Origin: Dryocosmus kuriphilus
Taxonomy: Eukaryota > Arthropoda > Insecta > Hymenoptera > Cynipidae
Length of the DNA: 64,000 nucleotides
NCBI GenBank assembly: GCA_038277395.1
Contig: CM076193.1
Location: forward strand, 173,640,711-173,704,710
Direction of reading: 5' to 3'
A program made the position numbers and the translations under genes. The first letter of the stretch is position 1. Each line of letters starts with the position of its first letter. This document shows positions 55,335 through 64,000 of the stretch, piece after piece. The notes beneath the pieces are model-generated. The model searched no databases. It saw only the letters and a program-made list of their open reading frames with translations, and was not told the origin of the DNA.

Positions 55335-57433
55335 ATGGCATTTAGAAATGTGTTACATTGTTACGTTTGTGATGGAATATTTGCTCCTCGTCTCATGACT
55401 CGAATCGACGGAGATGAGAATGCTGTCAAAAGGGAAATCGCTATCCACAAACGAGATGAATTTCAAGGACCGACATTGGAAGTTACACAATTGACAAAGA
55501 TATGCACTAATTGCAATCAATCGATTCGTAAAGAAATCGCTGCCATGGAAGAAGATCCCGCTTGCTTAAGACTGAATGTCTTAATGCAGACTAGCAGTAA
55601 CAGTAGCCTTATCTGCAATGCCGTTGATAATATACAAAGATTATCAGTCGAATGCAAAGCAAATATTTTTATTTTATGCAATATCTATATCCCGGAAAAC
55701 GTAAGATCATGTCCACTTCATTTGGATGATAAAGGTTTCATTCTGCAGCCACTTTTACAGGGCCTACGTTTTATTAACAAGCCATACGTAATTAGGGGCC
55801 CAATGCTACAAGCTTTTTTGCAAGGGCTTCGTAATGTAGCTATAAGTCATAATAGACTTGCTGACGAAAACAGCCTGTCTGATATTGAATTCGAATGTCT
55901 TTGTCCTGTAACCAAAGAACAGTTCCGAGAATTGTTCACTTTTTGTGATAGAGTGCCCTTTGAAGATGGTTACAAGTACGTGCGAAAGAAAGACCTTCTT
56001 ATGTTTTTATGTAAACTGCGCCAAGGTTTATCGGATGCATTTCTCAAGGTCATGTTTCAAAATCCGAGTAGACAGACAGTTAGTGGAGTCATCGTCACAG
56101 TCAGGTAATCCTTGATGCAACTTTTCGTAGTTAACAACATCGGATTTGAAGCAATCACGAGGGAGGATTATATTGCCAGGCATGTCACTGATTTGCTAAT
56201 CAATTATATAACCCGGAACCACAAATTCCTCGAGTTATCTCGTATATTGATGGTTCATACTTTTAAACTCATAAGAACAGTAACTTCAGGGCTCTGCGAC
56301 AGTCATTTTGTGTTCACAAAGGACGGCACTTGGTAAAACCTGTATTAATAGTTGCACCGAATGGTTACATTCTCGACATCCAAGGGCCATACTTTTCTGA
56401 CAGCCGTAATAATGATGCTGCTATATTACAACATGAATTCGTAAGAGACGCTGACAGAATGAACAGATGGTTGCAAGAGCGCGATATTGTCATAGTTGAT
56501 AGGAGATACCGGGATGCCACTAATCTTCTGGCGCGTTTGGGTATTACGTGGAAAATGCCAGCTCTTCTTCCACCACATCAGCATCAATTTACAACAGACG
56601 ATCCTAACGAATCTCGCCTAGCGACAAAATCTAGATGGATCGTCGAAGCTAGGAACGGACACATGAAATCAATTTTCAAATTCTTTCAACAAGTAGTACA
56701 GACACATCACGTTCCTAACCTAGGCGATTTTTGTCGGATAGCTGGAGCTATCATTAACAGGTACCATCCTGTAATTGTCATGGAAGGAGCTGATGTCGAA
56801 ATGGCCAATGAATTACTTGAAAAATCTAAGACACCGAATGTCGTACAAGCACTGGTTGAGGCAGAAAACCTTAAGACAAAAAACGTACAGCGATGGGTTC
56901 AATTAGATGCAGGCCAATTATTAGATTTCCTAATCTTGACTCTTGAATTCTTAAAAAAACTCACAGTTGGGGTTTATCAGGTTCAACTCACACATTCCTA
57001 CATGCAAGATAAACTGCAAAGAGATAATGACGAAGAATTACACATTGAGATGGTATGAGGAGATAATCGTGTACCACAATCAGTATTAAGAATCAGAGTT
57101 TTTTCCCTATTTCGTAACGCGTCCAAGCATCAACTCTGGATTGCCTGTAGACCCACCGGTGACGATGACATGGACGACGGTATGGCTGACGATGAAGAAC
57201 TTACTCTTATAGAAGGATATTATTGTACATGCCAGTCAGGTGCTCAAACGCTAGGAACTTGTGCACATATAAACAGTGTCATATGGTTCTTAGGGTATGC
57301 TCGCCATCAAGAAAGAATTCGTTATCCATCACAAAAACTGACTCAGACCATATCAGGTGCGGATAATCGATTACAACCAAGAGGTATTCAGTTACCAGAA
57401 GTTGTTAACGTCTATTTGTCTATCCTACCTTAA
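55335..57433 (+). pseudogene. DDE_4-type transposase with C-terminal SWIM finger (E4)
   Basis: It starts MAFRNVLHCYVCDGIFAPRL at 55335, with two CxxC pairs (HCYVCDG, KICTNCNQ) suggesting an N-terminal zinc domain. A core helical region (KDLLMFLCKLRQGLSDAFLK) leads to a catalytic part: IDGSYF at 56246-56263 (first Asp, in a shifted frame), VIVDRRYRDATNLLARLG near 56490 (second Asp) and SRWIVEARNGHMKSIFKFF near 56635 (Glu). A SWIM finger, YYCTCQSGAQTLGTCAHINS, lies at 57220-57280, then WFLGYARH. A stop at about 56106, frameshifts near 56265-56335, and a stop near 57058 break it. The family resembles uncharacterised repeat-borne DDE proteins common in arthropods. Confidence 0.75.
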
Positions 57434-57955
57434 TTGGCTAGATATTGACAACATCCTGCTCATATACTGTCTTCATTGACTATATATTGATTTCCTGTCC
57501 ATATCTTGTCTTTATTGGCTGAATATTAGCGAAAAATGACAAGTTCACCTTGAGTGACCTTGAAGAATGATCTGTGTCTTAAGGTCATGACTTCCTTTGC
57601 ATTTGTTCATCAGAGCGCAATAACTTCCATGGGGGATCATTTTTTTTTCTTTGAGCGGCAGTTTTCAAGACATTGGCCTAAGTTTGTTACAATGGTTCGA
57701 TGTTTCACACTCCGTAACTCGAAAACTGTCCATTTTTTGACTTTTTGCCCATGCACACTTTTGATCGAGACGATGAGAACTACAATTTTACAAAGTTTAA
57801 TCAAAATCCACTGAAAGCCATTTTATGTACATTTTTTGCGTGGTCCTTTGACGACTTTTTCAAACTCTTTTCCTCCTGCAACTACAAGGTGCTATTTTAA
57901 CCTGCCTATTACCAATAATGTATTAATCAAGCAATTTTCATTTGAAAAGTCTATT
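57434..57955. other. 3' flank of the E4 transposase
   Basis: Short tandem phrases (ctatatattgatttcctgtccatatc variants at 57445-57530), then unique sequence. No gene. Confidence 0.5.
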
Positions 57956-58789
57956 TATTCGATAGATTAACCTTTAGATAAAAAAATTTTTTTTTTGGAG
58001 ACAATATGTTTTAAATAAGTGCGTCATTTTTGGAAAGCCATACATATGTGATGTGAACTCTTTACAAAATTTAAGTAAGAAAAAGATATCTATAAAGTTT
58101 TCAGCTCTTTTCGAATCTGGCATCAAAAATATGTGTTCCCATTACAAAAAACGAAGCTGACCTTGAAATAACCTTGAAATTGAAGTTCAAGGTTAAATCC
58201 AAGTTCAACGTTGGATTCCTCGTTGAAAGTTACGAACGGTATGACCTTGGTTTTTTTCACTAATTCGGCGAGATTCCTATAAGGTTCCATGGTAGCGTAG
58301 TTTGACCTTTGTTTGACCAGTAGAGGTCACACTGACTTCAAGTATAAATACGTATCTGAACATAGAATTTGCCGTTTTTTTCGAATGTGGCATCAAAAAT
58401 GCATGTCCCACTTAAAAAAAAAATTGGCCTTGAAACAGCCTTGAAATTGAGGTTGAAGGTTAAATCCAACGTCATTGTTGGATTCCTCGTTAAAAGTTAC
58501 TGAAGGACATGACCTTGATTTTTAGTTTTTTTCACTAATCTTGCGATATTTATGGGTATTTTCATACTTTTTCCGCACCCGTTATATACATACACATACA
58601 CATGCACACAAAATAAATATTCTTAACAGTAAAGTTCCTTCTGCATGTCCCACTTCTTGTCTTCCTTTCTTCCCTATTGACTTTTCTTCTATTGTTGGAA
58701 GACGCTCGCTTTTTTGACAAAGTGTCAAGTTGTTTTCACATGGTTTTAAATCTATATTCTAAATAATCAGATGCGAAGTTACTATCGTG

Positions 58790-60300
58790 AAAATTTTCCT
58801 AAAAAAATCTGCTTACTTCGTTTGCACATTCTCATGTCACGCGCCTCGCGCGTGGATCCCTTAACGCTCTTATATGTTTCAACCTCGTGCATCACGCTCG
58901 GATTTTTGTGGTTCTCGCACTACGAGCTCGGTTTTCGTTACTTGGATCTCAAACTTTCAAAACTCCTGCTTTTAATGAAATTATTAAATTGGTGTTTTGT
59001 TAAAAATTAGAAACAAAATTATTTTACTTAAGGCTCTATCGGCCTTAAAGAATACATTCTCATCATGACTCTCGCGATTCGCTCTTGGCAATTAATTATT
59101 TTTTTAATCCACTGTCGATTAGTAAAGTTTTTTTGGTGAATTTCTACTTTTTCCTAAATTTTCACAATGCAGTTTTTCGATTCTTAAAAGCAAAAAGGAT
59201 GAGTCTTATAAAAAAAATGGTCAAACGCAAAAGTGTACATTGCATTTTTCAACCAAACTATGTCAAAAATTAAGAAATTCACGCTTTTGGTATATTTTAA
59301 TTGGCTGGTAAGCGTGGGTAGCGTGACACGAATGCGCTTGTGTAGCGGTTATATTTCTCAATCACTTCTAATAACTTTCATATTATCTTTATAGTAGTGT
59401 ATCTTTTGATTAAAACAACTATTATACGCTTCATGAACAAACTATGCATTGAATCAAAAAATAGTGTTAAGGATATTTTTAGACCTGTTTAAGGTGAATA
59501 ACTTTGCTTATTATCATTTTTTTCTTATCTTGCATAGGTTTGCTGAAAAGTGGATTTATTTGTATTTAACAACATATTTCACGAATAACTCAAAAATTAT
59601 GCGCCTTTCGGAAAAAAAGGATAGGGAGTAAATTTGTAGATATTTTTCAGGTGAAGAACTGTTCTCAGTATAATTTTTTCTGTATCTTGCATAGTTTGGC
59701 GAGAAACTTGAGTGCTTGATTTTTAAAAACTTTTTCTCGATTAAAACTAAAACAGTGCATTTTATAAAAAAATGGCTGAAACAAAATTTGTAGAATTTTT
59801 TAAGTTGAACGATTTTACTCTTTACTGTTTTTTTGTATTTCGCATATTTTAGTCGAAAAATTCATTTTTGTTTTGTGAAAACCGACTTTGATGGATAAAA
59901 CCATAACCACTGGTCAAAAACCGCTGGTTAGAGAATTCGTCCTTTTTTTACACCTTAATGAACTTTGCGAAAGCGCAATCCAATCCGGTTAGTCCTTCGA
60001 ATGTTATTGTGGGAACAGACGACAACGACGAAGACGACGATAACGGCAACGACAACAACGACAACGACGAGGACGACGACGACAACGACAACAACGACAA
60101 CGACAACGACGACAACAACAACGACAACGACGGTAACGATGACAACGGTGACAACGACGACAACAGACACACAGACACCGTCGTAAAACACTTTTCTTTC
60201 GGATTCAGGGGCTCATGAATCGCCGAGATATCATAAAGTCCGCGAAAGTCAGTTTTCTCATAAAACTAATACCTCCTCATTGAGATGAGAATATAAAAAA
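58790..60300. repeat. Composite repeat family copy (reverse orientation)
   Basis: It starts with the GC-rich end (attctcatgtcacgcgcctcgc, 58823), then cttaaggctctatcggcc (59028), several ~145 bp units (59400-59880), the ggttagtccttcgaa module, an expanded (gacaac)n site and the cattgagatgagaata end at 60290. Confidence 0.75.
60010..60172. repeat. (GAC/AAC)n hypervariable microsatellite
   Basis: About 160 bp of acgacaacgacgaca-type repeats at the family's variable site. Asp/Asn-rich, Thr-rich and Val-rich frames across it are artefacts. Confidence 0.95.
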
Positions 60301-60467
60301 TTTAATTTAATTTATTGAGAAAGAAAGTCCACAGGGCTATAAAGCACCTTTAAGAGCTAAGCAGAGTATACACATAATATGATATACATAGATGTATAAT
60401 CTAGAGTATAGTGAAAATGTTTAGAACCCTGGCTTAATATTAATGTACGTACATTTAACACCAATAA
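60301..60467. other. Short non-coding stretch before E3
   Basis: AT-rich, nothing recognised. The last three bases (TAA, 60465-60467) are the left E3 target duplication. Confidence 0.5.
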
Positions 60468-60984
60468 CACTGGTTTACCAAAAAAAAGAAGGTCATGACT
60501 ATTTGACAAGACCACATTACCCTTATGTGTTTTGATGCGCTGAATATGAATCCGAGGTCTATTTACTTCCACCGCATCAGGTTCAAGGGCATTCCAAGGT
60601 CAAATACAGGAAAAGCCACGCAATATACTTGTAAAACATTTTATGTATGTTTTTTGGGTCGCTGAATCCGAATCCGATGTCCCGTTACCTCCACCGCGTG
60701 AGGTTCAAGGTCATTTCAAGGTTACATACAGGAAAAGCTGTGCAATAAAATTCACAAACCTTTTTGGATCTACTCAATCCGAATCCGTTGTTCGTTCGAT
60801 CCCTGAAGGTCAGTTCAAGGTAACTTCAAGGTCATCTTCAGGTCCAAATAACAGAAAATGCATGTTACGAAGTGCAACCAGTGGTATATGGTAAATTAAC
60901 CTAAACTGTTAATCTAAACGTTTTAAACTTAGGGAGAAATGATGAATTCAAAGAAGTCCAACTTGTCTAATTATATTGCTGCTA

Positions 60985-61150
60985 CTAGCGTTACCCAGGA
61001 ACAACGACGAGGACGTTGCAGCTTCTGTTCCCATCAAGGTGCTTGTTTAAAGTGAGTCCCCTTGCCTCTCACTTTAAGTAAGCATCATTCTTGATTTCGC
61101 ACTTATCGGGGTGCTTGTTTAAAGTGAGTCCCCTTGCCTTTTACTCTGTG
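60985..61150. repeat. Module shared with 52030-52210
   Basis: acccaggaacaacgacg then repeated gtgagtccccttgcctctcact. It lies 3' of the E3 transposase. Confidence 0.8.
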
Positions 61151-61254
61151 GAGCCTACACTCTTAAATGTTGTCGCGCCTTTTCATGGGTCTGCATCTTT
61201 CTTCGAATGTTTTTCTCAGCGCCTTTCTTTTGTGTGTGACTGAAGTATCCCTAT

Positions 61255-62903
61255 TCAGATTCCTGCAGTAATTTGAAAGCATGGAACATCCCAAAATCCT
61301 TGATAACTCCTTTCCATTTTCTTTATGTCTTGGTGGAATCTTTCACCTTGTTCTTCACTATAATACCCCAGATTTTCTGGAAAATTCTCTGAACGGGAAT
61401 CCAAAAAGTGGAGCTTCAGGCTCATTAGACATCCAATGGTTTCAAAGTTAACGATTAAGTCGCTCAGTACCTTTTTATAATTTTGATCTTTGTTGTTGCC
61501 TAGAAATTTCTTACAAATATCGACGAAGCTTTGCCATGCTCTTTTTTCATCCGTCGACATCTTATTTGGTAATTCTGGATCCTTAATCAATTCTCTTATT
61601 TGTGGGCCATCAAAAACTCCTTCTTTAGTTTTGGCTTCTGACAGCTTTGGGAACTTCACAAATGGATATTCAAAAGCTGGACTTTCTCTTTTCTTAAGAG
61701 CCTTCACAAGCTGTTTAATTAAGCCTAATTTTATATGTAGAAGAGGCAGTATTATATTAGCTGGATCAACCAATTTTTTTTTTATAACATTTTTCTCTCA
61801 TACAACAAAATTATTTCTCGATGGCCACACCTTTTTTTGTAATGGGCATTACGATCTCTACTATCCCATTCACATAGATAACAAGGGTACTTCGTAAAAC
61901 CACTTTGTTTTCCAAATAAGATGGTTACGACTTTAAAATCCGTGCAAACTTTCCATTAGTATGTCTCGTAATTTATTTTACGAAGCAAATGCTCCATGTT
62001 CACATAATTTTCATCCAATGTTACAGAGTGCGCTATTGGAATAGAAGCTAGTTTATTCCCGTTGATCAATAAAACAGCCTTGAGGCTCCTGTTCGAAGAA
62101 TCGATAAATAACCGACATTCTTTAGGATCATGTTCCACTCCAAATTCGCTGAAGAGCCCGTCTATATCATTGCTGTATACCAAAGAATCATCTTGGCAGA
62201 AGTATTTTCGAAAAGGCTTATCCCTATTTCTATAGTATGTCACCTTTGTTCTTCTGGCTAGGCATCCTTTCTCCTGCAACCGGGAGGCTAACAATTCCGA
62301 TTGTTCCTTAGATAACCCCAAATCTCTCACCAAGTCGTTGAGTTCACACTGATTGAAAGTTGAAGGTGCTCCGGAGTAACCCTTTATACCAGCATCGTTA
62401 TCGTGATCATCACAGTTATTGTCATAGTCATCTTCGCCATCTTCGTCCGCGTCACTGAAAGATTCTGATACGTTTCTATCGCTATTATCAACTAGCATTG
62501 CCTCAACATCCATGGATGATTCAGGGTCATCATTAACTAATACTGGCATCGTGACGGACGAAGATGTTATGTAAGCCAGGAACTTGCTGTTTTTGGAATT
62601 AAAACCTAATTTATCGTTCAAACAAAAGTAGCAATCACGATCGTGGTTTTGAGGTTCACGCCAGATCATAGGTGAAGAGAAACTCATTCTTAGTGTCCCA
62701 CTTTTCCAACGTCTCAAACGTGCGTCACAATTTCGGCAAATGACTTTCGGGACCCAGGAATTGTTTGCAAGATCATGAGCGACACTAAAGCACTCCGTGT
62801 ACGCTTTTTGAATCTTTTCTGAGAAATTTATTAGGTTCTTACTGACATTATATTTCCCACACATAACACAAAAGCGTTTCATACTTTTTGAGCATTTATC
62901 CAT
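61255..62903 (-). pseudogene. DDE-like transposase of E3, one interruption cluster
   Basis: I choose the ATG at 62903 (MDKCSKSMKRFCVMCG) over one 20 codons upstream, because the zinc region starts here. Zinc pairs: FCVMCGKYN, VICRNCDARLRRW, DCYFCLNDK. Acidic stretch at 62480-62400. Core: LFIDSSNRSLKAVLLINGN near 62110 (first Asp), CTDFKVVTILFGKQSG near 61935 (second Asp), YPCYLCEWDSRDRN, then HIKLGLIKQLVKALKKRES near 61720 and SEEQGERFHQDIKKMERSYQ near 61355 (Glu). Frame changes occur at about 61956 and 61775 only, so this is the least broken of the three family members. Confidence 0.8.
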
Positions 62904-63381
62904 GGTAATATTAACTAAATAAAATTTCCATATATAATAATAGATATTACATGGGGGTCCCAAAAAAATGCGAATCTAATGTCGCGCTTAAAACTTGAAG
63001 ATGAGGTGCAGATTTCTGAATTTCATGCAGTTCTAAAATATAAAACGCTCAATTACATTGTCACGAGCGAGAATACCGACTTGAAACCGTTAAAGGCGCA
63101 ACTTATAAGGGGAACGAGCGAGGACCTCGTTCATCAGATTTTGAAATGACCTCAAACTGACCTTGAGGGATCAAATAAACAACGGATTCGGATTCAGCAA
63201 ACCCAAAAAGGTCTTTCAAGTTTATTGCACGGCTTTTCCTGTATTTGACCTCCAAATGACCTTGAACCTGACGTGATGGAAGTAAATAGACCTCGGATTC
63301 ATATTCAGCGCGTCAAAATACGTAAGGATAAAGTGGTCTTGTCAAGTAGTCATGACCTTCTTTTTTTTTTGTAAACCAGTG

Positions 63382-63559
63382 TAATCGATTATACAGAAAG
63401 TAAGTAAGTTCATGTGAGTATATGCTGTAAAAGATTGCATAAATCTGATTTAAGAAAGGCACAGTAGGTAAATTATCTTAAGATATAGGTAGAAAAAAGA
63501 AAAACATTATCACACCTCGTGATGGAACTGAACATAATAGAGCGAGATATAGATACAGG
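63382..63559. other. Intervening AT-rich sequence
   Basis: Starts with the right TAA duplication of E3. Probably the 3' untranslated end of the non-LTR element that follows on the minus strand. Confidence 0.45.
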
Positions 63560-64000
63560 CTAAGTCCGTAGAGTTATATTAAATAAAGGTGTACCTATAG
63601 ATTTCAGGAATTCAAAGAACATAATTTTAAATGTAGATACTGTCGGCGCTTTACGAATCATGTACGGTAGTTTATTCCTAAGTCGCCTCCCTCTAATTAC
63701 AAAAGATTTTTTCATTAAACATGTTCTATGAGCAGGTATAGCTAGCATACGACCTCTATTGCGCAGCCCAGGCCGACCTGGAAGATTCATGTTATCCCGT
63801 AAAAAAAATTCCAATAAATATACAGGCTTTTCATTTTTAAAGATTATGTACAACAAATTACCCATAAAATATTGTCTTCTTTTGGCAACTGTCATAAAAC
63901 CAGCTCTTTCCCTATACTCAGAAACATGTTCGAATTTGGACAAGTTATAGATAAAACGGATGCAGGCATTGAGAGCACGTTCGAGTTTGCAATTAAGATC
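63560..64000 (-). CDS. C-terminus of another non-LTR retrotransposon reverse transcriptase (partial)
   Basis: Open on the minus strand from the right window edge to a stop at 63560. It reads ACIRFIYNLSKFEHVSEYRE, then GNLLYIIFKNEKPVYLLEFF, RGRMLAIPAHRTCLMKKSFV and LRNKLPYMIRKAPTVSTFK. These phrases are typical of the region after the RT domain in jockey/CR1-type ORF2 proteins (LNxxxRxIYxL ... Fxxxxxxx WNxLP). The catalytic part lies outside the window. No break is visible in the 147 codons seen. It differs from copies A/B at 1-5475 and 53425-55035. Confidence 0.75.
   Translation of the reverse strand, partial: DLNCKLERALNACIRFIYNLSKFEHVSEYRERAGFMTVAKRRQYFMGNLLYIIFKNEKPVYLLEFFLRDNMNLPGRPGLRNRGRMLAIPAHRTCLMKKSFVIRGRRLRNKLPYMIRKAPTVSTFKIMFFEFLKSIGTPLFNITLRT

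Larger units (their letters stand above)
51496..58565 (+). mobile_element. DNA transposon E4 (DDE_4/SWIM-type) with nested elements, approximate limits
   Basis: Long subterminal units of about 250-270 bp lie at 51500-51970 and, inverted, at 57960-58560. Shared phrases include gaacacatatttttgatgcc, cagatacgtatttagacttg and attagtgaaaaaaaccaagg. Between them are a mariner-like pseudogene, non-LTR copy B and a transposase at 55335-57433. The outermost termini were not resolved; the left one may be hidden by the E2 insertion. Confidence 0.6.
60468..63381 (-). mobile_element. DNA transposon E3, relative of E1 and E2
   Basis: The ends are cactggtttac (60468) and gtaaaccagtg (63381), flanked by TAA at 60465-60467 and 63382-63384. 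The next 100 bp are inverted copies (gaaggtcatgactayttgac, then ccgaggtctatttacttcca). Subterminal units lie at 60540-60860 and 63140-63330. The transposase reads on the minus strand. Unlike E1 and E2 there is no shared leader upstream of the gene (62970-63130 is unrelated). Confidence 0.82.

Noticed and set aside
59948..60218. Asp/Asn-rich, Thr-rich and Val-rich proteins on both strands
   Set aside because: They are artefacts of a gac/aac microsatellite, open in several frames at once.

Overview
This is an AT-rich eukaryotic window made almost entirely of transposable elements, many inserted into one another. I found no host protein-coding gene. Intron-containing transposase genes, P, hAT, pogo, mariner, Penelope, R2-like and other non-LTR elements, plus an arthropod-type TATA and TCAGTT initiator promoter, point to an arthropod, most likely an insect. 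The long runs of degenerate 'gaaaattcaact'-type sequence would fit Hymenoptera, but that is only an impression. Layout from the left: (1) 1-5475 is a non-LTR retrotransposon on the minus strand (copy A, cut by the window edge), split by a Penelope-like element at 1310-4455. That element has ~750 bp inverted long repeats, each with a hammerhead-type ribozyme core. (2) 5578-6903 is a dead mariner, followed by MITEs. (3) 8395-16916 holds several copies of a composite repeat family interrupted by a palindromic MITE and a 2.1 kb hAT-like foldback. (4) 17067-25809 is a hAT transposon with a perfect 8 bp target duplication, carrying a nested P element (19889-25444). (5) 26985-31030 contains remnants of a protein-primed DNA polymerase B element, with a promoter bearing three perfect heat-shock elements. 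(6) 31340-34919 is element E1 of an unassigned DNA transposon family, inside a satellite. (7) 36420-42030 is a pogo/CENP-B-type transposon invaded by a GC-rich block with a 130 bp tandem array. (8) 42300-45270 holds a second Penelope scrap, tRNA-derived SINEs and composite repeats. (9) 45525-51492 is element E2, with a nested R2-like retrotransposon. (10) 51496-58565 is a DDE_4/SWIM-type element (E4) with a dead mariner-like gene and a second copy (B) of the non-LTR element inside it. (11) 58790-60300 is another composite repeat, 60468-63381 is element E3, and the right edge holds the C-terminus of another non-LTR retrotransposon. Two observations stand out. First, a ~300 nt 5' leader ending at the start codon is shared by the non-LTR retrotransposon (copies A and B) and by the transposase genes of E1 and E2. 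Its hairpins and H-type pseudoknot are supported by compensatory base changes between copies. Second, E1, E2 and E3 have CACAG/CACTG termini, 3 bp TWA target duplications and the same DDE-like transposase. Their subterminal arrays, and those of the unrelated E4, are rich in TCAAGGTCA, the extended half-site of monomeric nuclear receptors. Nearly every coding region is broken by stops or frameshifts. The P transposase and the R2-like protein are the least decayed.
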